From contig CAKMJY010000097.1 of the NCBI GenBank assembly GCA_927433595.1, forward strand, positions 1-44,369: a stretch of 44,369 bases of DNA. Direction: 5' to 3'. The notes beneath the pieces were generated by a model. That model searched no databases and was not told the origin of the DNA. It worked only from the letters and a program-made list of their open reading frames with translations. This document shows positions 1 to 8,565 of the stretch, piece by piece. The stretch is from an uncultured Acholeplasmatales bacterium (lineage in GTDB: Bacteria; Bacillota_I; Bacilli_A; Acholeplasmatales; UBA5453). Numbering within the stretch: position 1 is the first letter of the stretch; each line of letters starts with the position of its first letter. The translations under genes were made by a program, and so were the position numbers.

Positions 1-145
1 GAATTAATCACGAGTGCACTATAAAAATAACATCATTTTTTGATATAACAAACACTATCATTGTTGTTCATCTAGATATGTGGTAAGATGAATTGCTTCA
101 AAAATTATGAAGAAAAAATGTAGAAGTTAAAAGTTATATCAACGC

Positions 146-163
146 CTGTCAATCTATTGGCAG
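146..163 (+). other. Stem-loop in the leader upstream of the DEAD-box helicase gene
   Basis: CTGTCAA-tcta-TTGGCAG, 7-bp stem; a second small hairpin CTTGT-tgt-ACAAG lies at 181-193. Confidence 0.5.
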
Positions 164-213
164 TTTGAACATATTAAATGCTTGTTGTACAAGTTACTTA
201 ATCTTGAGGATTC

Positions 214-255
214 AAAAGCGCTGGCTAGCTTATTTTAAACAGCGCTTTTTTTTGT
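214..255 (+). terminator. Intrinsic terminator (or attenuator) just upstream of the DEAD-box helicase gene
   Basis: AAAAGCGCTG...CAGCGCTTTT 10-bp perfect stem followed by a T tract. Confidence 0.75.
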
Positions 256-291
256 TTTTTTAAAAGCAAATTCAAATCACAAGGAGAACAT

Positions 292-1836
292 ATGACATTT
301 GAACAATTAAACATTATTAAACCGATTTTAGAGGCAGTAGAACAAGAAGGGTACTTAACACCTTCACCAATCCAAGCACAAGCCATTCCAGTTTTACTAG
401 AAGGCAAAGATATGCTTGCAAGTGCACAAACAGGCACAGGTAAAACAGCAGCTTTCGCAATCCCGATCATTCAAGGTATCTATAATAATAGAGATCACAA
501 TACTAGATTACACGATATTAAAGCTTTAATCCTAGCACCGACTAGAGAATTAGCAGAACAAATTAAAGATAGCTTTAGAAACTATAGCAGAAACTTAAAC
601 ATCAGAACCGAAGTCGTCTATGGTGGGGTTTCACAACGTGGACAAGAAAAAGCATTAAACAGAGGTGTCGATGTATTAATCGCTACACCAGGTAGACTAC
701 TAGACTTATTAGGACAAAAATTAATTGACCTATCAAAAGTTGCCTACTTTGTTTTAGATGAAGCAGACCGTATGTTAGACATGGGCTTTGTCCATGACGT
801 CAGACGTGTTGTGGTGTCAATCCCTAAAGAAAGACAAACTGCACTTTTTTCAGCAACCATACCTAAGGAAATCTTAAAACTGGCTGATGAATTACTCAAT
901 AATCCAGTTAGAATTGAAGTCACACCACCAGAAGCCATGGTCGATAAGATCAAACAATCTGTATTCCATGTGACTAAGAAAGACAAAATCAATTTGTTGC
1001 TAGATTTATTGGTTGACCCTAAATTAGCATCTGTGCTCGTATTTACAAGAACTAAACATGGTGCAAACAAACTGGTCAAAGATTTAGTTGCTTATGGCGT
1101 TAAAGTCAATGCCATTCATGGTAATAAATCTCAGAATCAACGTCAACAAGCTCTTGAAGATTTTAAAAAGAAAAAATTAAGAGTCTTAGTTGCAACGGAT
1201 ATCGCTGCTAGAGGCATCGATATTGATGAATTGTCACACGTCATTAACTATGATTTACCTGAAACAGCTGAAACCTACGTTCACCGTATGGGTAGAACAG
1301 GTAGAGCAGGATTGTCAGGTGAGGCATACTCATTCTGTAGTCAAGATGAAAATAGCTTATTAGTAGCCATTGAAAAGCATATTAAGATGGCATTACCAGT
1401 CAATGAAAAACATGATTATCATGTTTCAATCAGATTAAATGCAGAATCTAATATTCCTGTTAAAAAACCATCTAGTTCAACTAAAAACACCAACAGAAGT
1501 GGCTATAATGCAAACAAGCAAACCGGTACAAGGGATGCTTATAAGCGTTATGATCAACCAAGCAGAAAACCAAAGACAGATAAAAAATCAGATAGTGAAC
1601 CTTTAGCAAGATTTAGAAAAGAATACATCGCTAAAGAAGCGAATGCAGATGATCAATTTAAATTTGGCAACAAGAAAAAAAGAGTGACACCATCTAAGTC
1701 TACCTTTAATTCACCAAAACCATCAAACAATAAGATCCATAGACGATTTGATGAGGACAAACCAATCAGTGAGAGAAACTCAAAAATACAAGATACATAT
1801 TTCAAATCAACCAAAAAATCCAATCGAGGATTATAA
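292..1836 (+). CDS. DEAD-box ATP-dependent RNA helicase (CshA/RhlE-like)
   Basis: Q motif, AQTGTGKT, PTRELAEQ, DEADRMLDMGF, SAT, ARGIDID, HRMGRTGRAG; RBS AAGGAG; basic C-terminal tail. Confidence 0.95.
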   Translation: MTFEQLNIIKPILEAVEQEGYLTPSPIQAQAIPVLLEGKDMLASAQTGTGKTAAFAIPIIQGIYNNRDHNTRLHDIKALILAPTRELAEQIKDSFRNYSRNLNIRTEVVYGGVSQRGQEKALNRGVDVLIATPGRLLDLLGQKLIDLSKVAYFVLDEADRMLDMGFVHDVRRVVVSIPKERQTALFSATIPKEILKLADELLNNPVRIEVTPPEAMVDKIKQSVFHVTKKDKINLLLDLLVDPKLASVLVFTRTKHGANKLVKDLVAYGVKVNAIHGNKSQNQRQQALEDFKKKKLRVLVATDIAARGIDIDELSHVINYDLPETAETYVHRMGRTGRAGLSGEAYSFCSQDENSLLVAIEKHIKMALPVNEKHDYHVSIRLNAESNIPVKKPSSSTKNTNRSGYNANKQTGTRDAYKRYDQPSRKPKTDKKSDSEPLARFRKEYIAKEANADDQFKFGNKKKRVTPSKSTFNSPKPSNNKIHRRFDEDKPISERNSKIQDTYFKSTKKSNRGL

Positions 1837-1840
1837 AGAT

Positions 1841-1868
1841 AAAATCAGCCATTTGTGCTGATTTTTGT
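1841..1868 (+). terminator. Intrinsic terminator after the helicase gene
   Basis: AAAATCAGC...GCTGATTTTT. Confidence 0.7.
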
Positions 1869-1964
1869 CTATAATGGCGGTATTTATCTTTTAAGTATAA
1901 GTGTGAACAGTGAAAAACTCTTGAATATATGATAAACTAACCATATAAAAAATAGGAGGTATTT

Positions 1965-3467
1965 ATGACACTCTTACTCGCGTTATTACCAGCACTTGTG
2001 ATGATTACGATGGTGATCATCACTAGAAAAGTATTAATTTCCCTTGGTGTAGGTATTATATTGGCTGCACTGATACATGAAGGATTCAATCCAATCGATG
2101 CTAGTTATTACATATGGCAAAGTTTTATTGGGATTGTAACAGATATCCACTGGTACTTACCGATACTAGCATTTGTTGTCTTAATTGGTAGCATCACTGC
2201 CGTGATTTCATTATCCGGTGGGGTTAAAGCATTTGCTAGTTGGGCAGTTTCTAAAGTAAAAACCCCAGTAGCTGCACAACTTTTAACCTGGGTCTTGGGG
2301 ATCATCATTATGATTGATGATTATTTTAATGCACTGGTCATCGGTGAAGTCTCAAAACCAATCACCGACCAGTATGGTATATCAAGGGCAAAATTATCTT
2401 ATTTGATTGATTCAACGAGTGCACCCGTTGTGATTTTAATGCCTTTTTCAACTTGGGGTGCGTATATCATAGGATTAATAGGGGCATTATTCATCGAATC
2501 TGGATATACTGTTCAATCGGGATTCTCTGGATTCGTGAGCGCGATTCCTTATCAATTCTATCCAATTACGACCTTAATTATGGTATTTCTAGTCGTTAGA
2601 TTTGGCTTAGAGTTTGGACCAATGAAACGGTTTGACGATGGTGCTATATTAGGCAATGACACTTCAAAGGTAGAAGCCGAAGAAGAACAGGTTGAAGTTG
2701 AAGGTAGAAGTGCAACCCACTGGCATTTAATTTTACCTATTTTATTACTGGTTGTGATGACATTTGTCATGATGTTAGTCAAAGCTAACTTTAATGTTAG
2801 TGCCATCATGGAACAAGAAATCACAATCCCATTACTCGTAGGTGGTATTTCAGCATTTTTACTCGCACTAATCATGGCGCTTTTGGATAGAAGTATTCAT
2901 CCAAAAAGCATTTTAACCGATGCATTAAAAGGGTCTTGGGCGATGGCAAAGTCAGCAGTCGTTATCTTAATATTGGCGTGGATGGTAAGCAATGCCATTC
3001 AAGATTTAGGCACAGGTGATTTAATTGCAGAAGTAGTGGTTGATGCGAATTTGACCCCATCATTATTACCACTCATATTATTTGTTATCGCAGGTGCCAT
3101 GGCATTTTCAACTGGGACTAGTTGGGGGTCGTTTGGGATTTTATTACCAATCGCCATTCCGATTGCGATGAGCACAGATTTAACGTTTATGCCTGCAATC
3201 ATAGCTGCTGTATTAGGTGGTGCTGTCTTTGGCGACCATGCTTCACCTGTTTCTGATACGACTGTATTATCTGCAACAGGCGCAAGATCTAAGTTACATG
3301 CCCATTTTATTTCGCAGTTACCTTATGCATTGATATCTGCATCGATTGCGGCAATTGGTTATCTTATATATGGGTTATCTCACATGGTTATCCTCAGTTA
3401 CATCTTTATTGTAATAGCCTTATTTATTTTTGTTAAATCCAAACAATTTTGGCAAAGAAACCAATAA
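1965..3467 (+). CDS. Na+/H+ antiporter NhaC-family membrane protein
   Basis: About 12 hydrophobic segments; IMIDDYFNALVIGEVSKPITDQYGISRAKLSYLIDSTSAPV and FGDHASPVSDTTVLSATGA motifs typical of the NhaC family. Confidence 0.88.
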   Translation: MTLLLALLPALVMITMVIITRKVLISLGVGIILAALIHEGFNPIDASYYIWQSFIGIVTDIHWYLPILAFVVLIGSITAVISLSGGVKAFASWAVSKVKTPVAAQLLTWVLGIIIMIDDYFNALVIGEVSKPITDQYGISRAKLSYLIDSTSAPVVILMPFSTWGAYIIGLIGALFIESGYTVQSGFSGFVSAIPYQFYPITTLIMVFLVVRFGLEFGPMKRFDDGAILGNDTSKVEAEEEQVEVEGRSATHWHLILPILLLVVMTFVMMLVKANFNVSAIMEQEITIPLLVGGISAFLLALIMALLDRSIHPKSILTDALKGSWAMAKSAVVILILAWMVSNAIQDLGTGDLIAEVVVDANLTPSLLPLILFVIAGAMAFSTGTSWGSFGILLPIAIPIAMSTDLTFMPAIIAAVLGGAVFGDHASPVSDTTVLSATGARSKLHAHFISQLPYALISASIAAIGYLIYGLSHMVILSYIFIVIALFIFVKSKQFWQRNQ

Positions 3468-3475
3468 TATCACAT

Positions 3476-3513
3476 TAATGACGGTATTCTTCACGAATAT
3501 CGTCATTTTTTTT
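3476..3513 (+). terminator. Intrinsic terminator after the nhaC-like gene
   Basis: AATGACGgtATTC...GAATatCGTCATTTTTTTT. Confidence 0.7.
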
Positions 3514-3555
3514 GACGTTGACTGATATACTAGAATAATAAGGGGAGATGATTTT

Positions 3556-4887
3556 ATGTCTATAAGCACCCGAAAAATAAATCTATTCTTCATCCTTTGG
3601 ATACTTGTTCCTTTCATGGTTGCGTGCGAAAAGAAAGATGATAAAATCGAACAATTATCATCAACGTTACCGGTCATTTATATAGAAACAAGCAATGCAA
3701 TCGCTAGTCATGAGATATATGAACGTGCCACCATAACTGTGGATGCCATGATGGATATGTATGATTTTACAGATTCAAATGCGGGCATTAGACTTAGAGG
3801 TCATAGCACATCCAACTTCGAAAAGAATCCTTATAGGATTAAATTTGAAAACGATCAAGCCTTGCTTGGTCTTGGTAAGGGTCCTTCTAAGTCTTGGGTA
3901 TTACTGGCTGACTATATGGATCAATCATTGATGAGAAATTATATTACCTATAAAATGGCTAAAAGGATCATGAGAACCTCTTTTGTCAGTGACGTTACAT
4001 TCGTTGAAGTGGTCATAAATCACGTACACAAAGGTGTTTATTTGTTGGCAGAACAGACGCACGTGAATCCTTATAGAGTTGATATTGATGAATCCGGTGT
4101 AAAAGAACAGGATATTGTTGATACGGGGTACTTACTAGAACTAGAAGTAGATGAAAATAGACGATTAGATTCTGGTGCTTTTATGACTGATTGGATAGAT
4201 GTATTAGGCTATACGAATACGGATATTAGGTTCACTTGGGAAAATGCATTTACTTATTCAACGTCATATGAGATTGCGTATTATACAATTAAGAGTGATG
4301 CTAAAAATCCGCTTCAAGTCGAGTTTATCCAGCAATCTTTAGTGAGTTTATATGATGCGGTTTATGTGGCCAAAACGTATGATAGTATAAAACAGGTTCT
4401 AGATATTAACTCTGCAGTTGATATGTATATACTCCAACTCATAACCAACGATTATGACAATAATTTTAGTAGCAATTTCTTATATAAAGATCAAGCAGGT
4501 AAGTTCATATTTGGTCCACCATGGGACTTTGATTTGACATATGGTAACCATTATTTGAACAGAAGTTCTAGTTCAATTAATCTCCATCATCTATTATATG
4601 AACTTGGCAATCAGGCATGGTTCATCACATTGGTAAAAGATAGATTGAACGAGCTAGATACAACCGAGTTATCTTTGTTCGATTATTTGAATCAAGAGAT
4701 AGAAACTATTCAAAACACGTATGAAGTTGAGCTGTTAAGAAACTATCAATTGTGGCAAGATACCAGAAGAACAGATGGTTGGCATATCATTTATAACCAT
4801 TATGATACCTATAATGAGGCAGTTGATGATTTGGTCAGTTGGATAGAAGAGAGATGGCAATTTATAGCCTTGTATCTTGATGTTTAA
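3556..4887 (+). CDS. CotH-kinase-family lipoprotein
   Basis: Lipobox MVAC; IRLRGHSTSNFEKNPYRIKF, SWVLLADYMDQSLMRNYITY, GVYLLAEQ, FGPPWDFDLTYGN are CotH-family signatures. Confidence 0.85.
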   Translation: MSISTRKINLFFILWILVPFMVACEKKDDKIEQLSSTLPVIYIETSNAIASHEIYERATITVDAMMDMYDFTDSNAGIRLRGHSTSNFEKNPYRIKFENDQALLGLGKGPSKSWVLLADYMDQSLMRNYITYKMAKRIMRTSFVSDVTFVEVVINHVHKGVYLLAEQTHVNPYRVDIDESGVKEQDIVDTGYLLELEVDENRRLDSGAFMTDWIDVLGYTNTDIRFTWENAFTYSTSYEIAYYTIKSDAKNPLQVEFIQQSLVSLYDAVYVAKTYDSIKQVLDINSAVDMYILQLITNDYDNNFSSNFLYKDQAGKFIFGPPWDFDLTYGNHYLNRSSSSINLHHLLYELGNQAWFITLVKDRLNELDTTELSLFDYLNQEIETIQNTYEVELLRNYQLWQDTRRTDGWHIIYNHYDTYNEAVDDLVSWIEERWQFIALYLDV

Positions 4888-4906
4888 AACCTACATAAAT
4901 GAGAAA

Positions 4907-4934
4907 AAATAGAGACGAGCAATCGTCTCTATTT
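4907..4934. terminator. Bidirectional intrinsic terminator between convergent genes
   Basis: Perfect 12-bp stem AAATAGAGACGA-gcaa-TCGTCTCTATTT. Confidence 0.8.
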
Positions 4935-4949
4935 CTATATCTTAATTAT

Positions 4950-6317
4950 TTATCCTTGGTTATGCGATTCATAACGAATGGTGTGTTCGTAACGGATTTG
5001 AAGTTGTGCTTCAGCATTGAGTGCATTCATTTGTAGTTTGAATTGGTTCATGACTTGATTGTATTGGTTCAAAGTCATTTGTAAGTATGTACCAATGTTA
5101 CCTAAGAACAATGCTTCAAACGATTGTAGTTCAATGTTATGTTCTAAAAATAGTTGTCTATATGTTTCTCTAACGGTTCTAAATTCAGTCATATAATTGC
5201 TTAAGAAGATGATATGGATTTCACCATTGCGGTAGAAGAACACATAGTCATAAGGTAGTTCTTCAGCCACTACGTAAACTTCAACAGCAGCACGAAGATC
5301 AGCTTTTGCTTGTAGGTATGCTTCTAAGGTTGCTTTAGCTTCAGCTTTCAACGCTTCATGGTCACCTTGACCTTGGAATTGTTGGTACTGTGCTTGTAAT
5401 TCAGCCTTGAGTGTTACCAATGTTTCTTCTAGTAATTGAATATTCGCATCTGCGTCTACTTTAGTTTGAATAGATACTTCATAAGGTGTTGGGTCTGGTG
5501 CTTCGATTGCTTCAATTGCAGCCACATATTCACCATATAAAGCAACTGCGGCAGTCGCATCTAAATCAGAATCTACTAATACATCATCAAATACAGTTGC
5601 ATCTGTGGTTAATGCTAATTGTGCTTGAGCATAAATGAAGTTGGTCTTCATATAATGGAATGTTGCTAGGCCATTTGCTTTTAATTGTAGATATGCAAAT
5701 CTTGCATGATCACTAATGAATTGGCTTGTTTCTGCTCTACCAGTTCTAACTTCTGATAATAAGTCTCTAACGCTCATTTCAATGGCTTGTTCATAGGTCA
5801 ATTCGACATTGACTTGCATAGCTGCTTTGATAATTAAATATTTACCAACTGTTATACCAAGTTCATTGGCCATGTCGATATCAACTTGTGCTACTGCTTG
5901 GTTTCCATCTACGACTTCAGCTTCAATATTTTTTGATTCTAAATGGGCTTTTACTTGATTTCTAAGCTGTGTTTGAAGTTCAGTCATGTCAGCTTCATTT
6001 TCCATTTCAGTACGGATGACTAATGCATTTTCAGCATTGGCATCAATATAACCATATGTGGTTGCTAAATCTGTGATTTCAAGGATGGCTTCAATGGCAG
6101 TCTTACCCTTTAAATCAACGTCTAATAGTAAGCCTTCAGCTGCTTCGTTTAATGGGGATACCATTTCAACTTTACCCTCTGCATTGGTTATGATTTCAAC
6201 AGAAGGATTAATGTCCATGGTGATTCTTGCATCTTCAGCAGATGCCTCTACTGATTGACATGCAATCAGTGCGAATAGTGATGTGATCACTAATGCTAAT
6301 GATAATAGTCGTTTCAT
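4950..6317 (-). CDS. Lipoprotein with RsgI-like extracellular domain (ITMDINPSVEI...)
   Basis: Signal peptide with lipobox LIAC; DINPSVEI and ELGITVGKYLIIKAAM segments resemble the upstream anti-sigma protein and the RsgI family. Confidence 0.75.
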   Translation of the reverse strand: MKRLLSLALVITSLFALIACQSVEASAEDARITMDINPSVEIITNAEGKVEMVSPLNEAAEGLLLDVDLKGKTAIEAILEITDLATTYGYIDANAENALVIRTEMENEADMTELQTQLRNQVKAHLESKNIEAEVVDGNQAVAQVDIDMANELGITVGKYLIIKAAMQVNVELTYEQAIEMSVRDLLSEVRTGRAETSQFISDHARFAYLQLKANGLATFHYMKTNFIYAQAQLALTTDATVFDDVLVDSDLDATAAVALYGEYVAAIEAIEAPDPTPYEVSIQTKVDADANIQLLEETLVTLKAELQAQYQQFQGQGDHEALKAEAKATLEAYLQAKADLRAAVEVYVVAEELPYDYVFFYRNGEIHIIFLSNYMTEFRTVRETYRQLFLEHNIELQSFEALFLGNIGTYLQMTLNQYNQVMNQFKLQMNALNAEAQLQIRYEHTIRYESHNQG

Positions 6318-6319
6318 GA

Positions 6320-7645
6320 TTAATTCTCCTTTGTGTTTTGATAGGTTGTAATGATGGTTTGAATATAGGTAGAATCTTTTAATGTTTGAGAAACATCATC
6401 CGATTCATAATAAAGCATAAACTCTACATAAAGTGTGTCTACGATACGCTTGTATGCATGTCCTGCATCGCTTGGCATGTCGTTAAGCAATGTGTTTAAC
6501 CTGTCTGCGATTTCTATGAATATTTGATCTTTAATGTTTGCATCGACAAAGCTTGCTAACTTAGCTAAGCCTTGAATACCGACATTCGGTAATTCAAGTG
6601 TTGCTAATATGTCTAAATCAGCATGTGTATCGACTAAATGGGCATTGAATTTTGTTAACCACAGTTGATACATCGATGACACTTGTGCTTGTAAGTAAGC
6701 TTGATAGTCTGATAACTTAGATTCTAAGTTCAATACTCTTTGATATTGTACTGCCGGTAAGATAGGTATTGTAGCATCTGGAAAGTAGGTAGTTGAAAAG
6801 GTTTGGTACGCTAATGAAAAGGCAATCATGTCAGTTTCATATAACGATTTAAGGTTATTAATGTCTGCAGTTAAAGTTTGGATATATGTGTTAACTTCAG
6901 ATTCTAATAACGCCTTTTTGTTTTCTAACCCTGCTCTATAGGCGGTTACTTTATCTTTTAATAGATCAATTTCATTGGCGATATAGGCCATTTTGATTTC
7001 GTTTAATGCGATGACATCTAGTTTAACCAATTGGTCAAATGTATAGTCATCATGTGTCACTAATATTTGTTGAATCAATAACAATTTTCTAGGGCTAATG
7101 TTTAATGATTTAGCTTCATCTAGAGTGTCCTGATCCACTTCACTGATTGTAATACGGTTTGTAAAGTATGCTTTTAATGCTTGATTCACTTTTTCTTCAG
7201 TAGAAGTCCTTTGGTTATATGCAGCGACCTCGATGGTGGATGTATCTGTTGCATATCCCAATTCATAGGCTTTATTGATTAATGTGTCTAAAGCTTGGTT
7301 GATATCAGAACCTACTAAGTCATAAGACTCAATGAGGACTGCACCATCTAAATTTAGTGCACGGTATGACGTGACTTGATTGTTTTCATCAAGGCTAAAT
7401 TCTACCGATGGATTAATATTAAGTGTCACAAAAGTTGGATAAGACTCACTTTTTGGTAATAAGGAAATACCAAATGTAATCATAATCAGTAACATCAAAG
7501 CCATCGCAAGTTTAGGTTGCCAGATCAAGATATGTTTATGCACTTTTTCTTGTCTAGGGATGTTGGATAAAATAGTATCTTTGATATCTGGGACAAAATG
7601 CTTGCCTTCAGTCTTTAGTTGGTCAATGAGCGACTTTTTAGTCAT
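6320..7645 (-). CDS. RsgI-like membrane anti-sigma factor
   Basis: Short cytosolic N-terminus, one TM segment (LAMALMLLIMITFGISLL), then TLNINPSVEFSLDENNQV RsgI-type domain and coiled-coil C-terminus; overlaps the sigma gene by 8 nt. Confidence 0.78.
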   Translation of the reverse strand: MTKKSLIDQLKTEGKHFVPDIKDTILSNIPRQEKVHKHILIWQPKLAMALMLLIMITFGISLLPKSESYPTFVTLNINPSVEFSLDENNQVTSYRALNLDGAVLIESYDLVGSDINQALDTLINKAYELGYATDTSTIEVAAYNQRTSTEEKVNQALKAYFTNRITISEVDQDTLDEAKSLNISPRKLLLIQQILVTHDDYTFDQLVKLDVIALNEIKMAYIANEIDLLKDKVTAYRAGLENKKALLESEVNTYIQTLTADINNLKSLYETDMIAFSLAYQTFSTTYFPDATIPILPAVQYQRVLNLESKLSDYQAYLQAQVSSMYQLWLTKFNAHLVDTHADLDILATLELPNVGIQGLAKLASFVDANIKDQIFIEIADRLNTLLNDMPSDAGHAYKRIVDTLYVEFMLYYESDDVSQTLKDSTYIQTIITTYQNTKEN

Positions 7646-8165
7646 GTTTGGTACCTCCTTCCAATTGGTTTTTAAGTTTATCCAAAGCTACATTCAGCTT
7701 GAATGTGACACCAGAAGTAGATAGGTTTAATATTTTCCCGACTTCCTTTCTGGTTTTTTGATCTACTACACAACTCATTACGATGATAAACTCATCTTCG
7801 TCTAGGATATGACTTGCTAGATCAATAATAGGTGATGCTGTTTGATCATAGGATTTTTGATTGAGTGTATCAATGTCAACAACGGTTTCTCTCTTCATTC
7901 TTTTATACTGATTGAGCGCTTCATTTCTAGCGATACTCAGTATCCAAGATTTTGGTTGATCTTGCTCTTGATACTTTAAGATATTGTTTAGAACTTTCAT
8001 GTATACATCTTGCATGATGTCCTCTGATATATCTCTGCGTTTAATGATCTGATAAATTTGATAGTAAACCATTCGATTGGTTACATCATAAATGTAATCC
8101 ATGGCATTGTTGTTTCCTTTTTTTAGATCACGCATTGCGTATTTGAGCTTTGTATTATCGAACAT
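7638..8165 (-). CDS. ECF-type RNA polymerase sigma-70 family factor
   Basis: Region 2 (ISEDIMQDVYMKVLNNILKYQEQDQPKSWILSIARNEALNQYKRMKRE) and region 4 HTH; ORF track begins at a GTG at 8192, but ATG at 8165 has a GGAG RBS 7 nt upstream. Confidence 0.85.
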   Translation of the reverse strand: MFDNTKLKYAMRDLKKGNNNAMDYIYDVTNRMVYYQIYQIIKRRDISEDIMQDVYMKVLNNILKYQEQDQPKSWILSIARNEALNQYKRMKRETVVDIDTLNQKSYDQTASPIIDLASHILDEDEFIIVMSCVVDQKTRKEVGKILNLSTSGVTFKLNVALDKLKNQLEGGTKHD

Positions 8166-8366
8166 ATCATCACTCCAAACATCCCTTGACACCTATATAA
8201 CAATTAAAGTTATCGGTTTTGCCAGTAAAATTTTATATTTGTTCAATTTCATTATACAACTTGCTGCGACAAAATATTAATGCACACACGTATTAGACAA
8301 AAATAATTAATAAAAATAATTCTAAATAAGCTTAATTAGACGACAGACTTTTTAAAAATAAAATTC

Positions 8367-8381
8367 TATAAACGGTTTATA
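8367..8381. promoter_or_regulatory. Operator-like palindrome TATAAACGGTTTATA
   Basis: Perfect 7+1+7 inverted repeat in the sigma/pectinesterase intergenic region. Confidence 0.5.
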
Positions 8382-8461
8382 TAACTTTATAGACCAATTT
8401 TACCCGTCTATAGAATTTGATAATGTGAATATTTATTTTCTAACATTTCAAGTACTTAAAT

Positions 8462-8476
8462 TTAAACGCCGTTTAA
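8462..8476. promoter_or_regulatory. Operator-like palindrome TTAAACGCCGTTTAA
   Basis: Perfect 7+1+7 inverted repeat sharing the TAAACG/GTTTA core with 8367-8381; CG core resembles LacI-family operators. Confidence 0.5.
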
Positions 8477-8492
8477 TAAATCGCCAATGACG

Positions 8493-8520
8493 TTGACATT
8501 ACGCGATTTATCAGTATATT
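8493..8520 (+). promoter_or_regulatory. Sigma-A-like promoter for the pectinesterase gene
   Basis: TTGACA (8493-8498), 16-nt spacer, TATATT (8515-8520). Confidence 0.6.
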
Positions 8521-8565
8521 AATAATTAAATATGTACGAATATAACAATATTAGAAAGGGTTTTT

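Noticed and set aside
225-470. Minus-strand ORF (81 aa) and similar antisense ORFs (for example 744-1079, 2558-2875, 13633-13920, 34075-34380)
   Set aside because: Lie inside strongly supported genes on the opposite strand, have no family similarity and no convincing RBS; treated as spurious
8197-8213. ATAAC-aattaaa-GTTAT dyad near the sigma gene start as an operator
   Set aside because: AT-rich 5-bp arms are too weak; cannot separate from background
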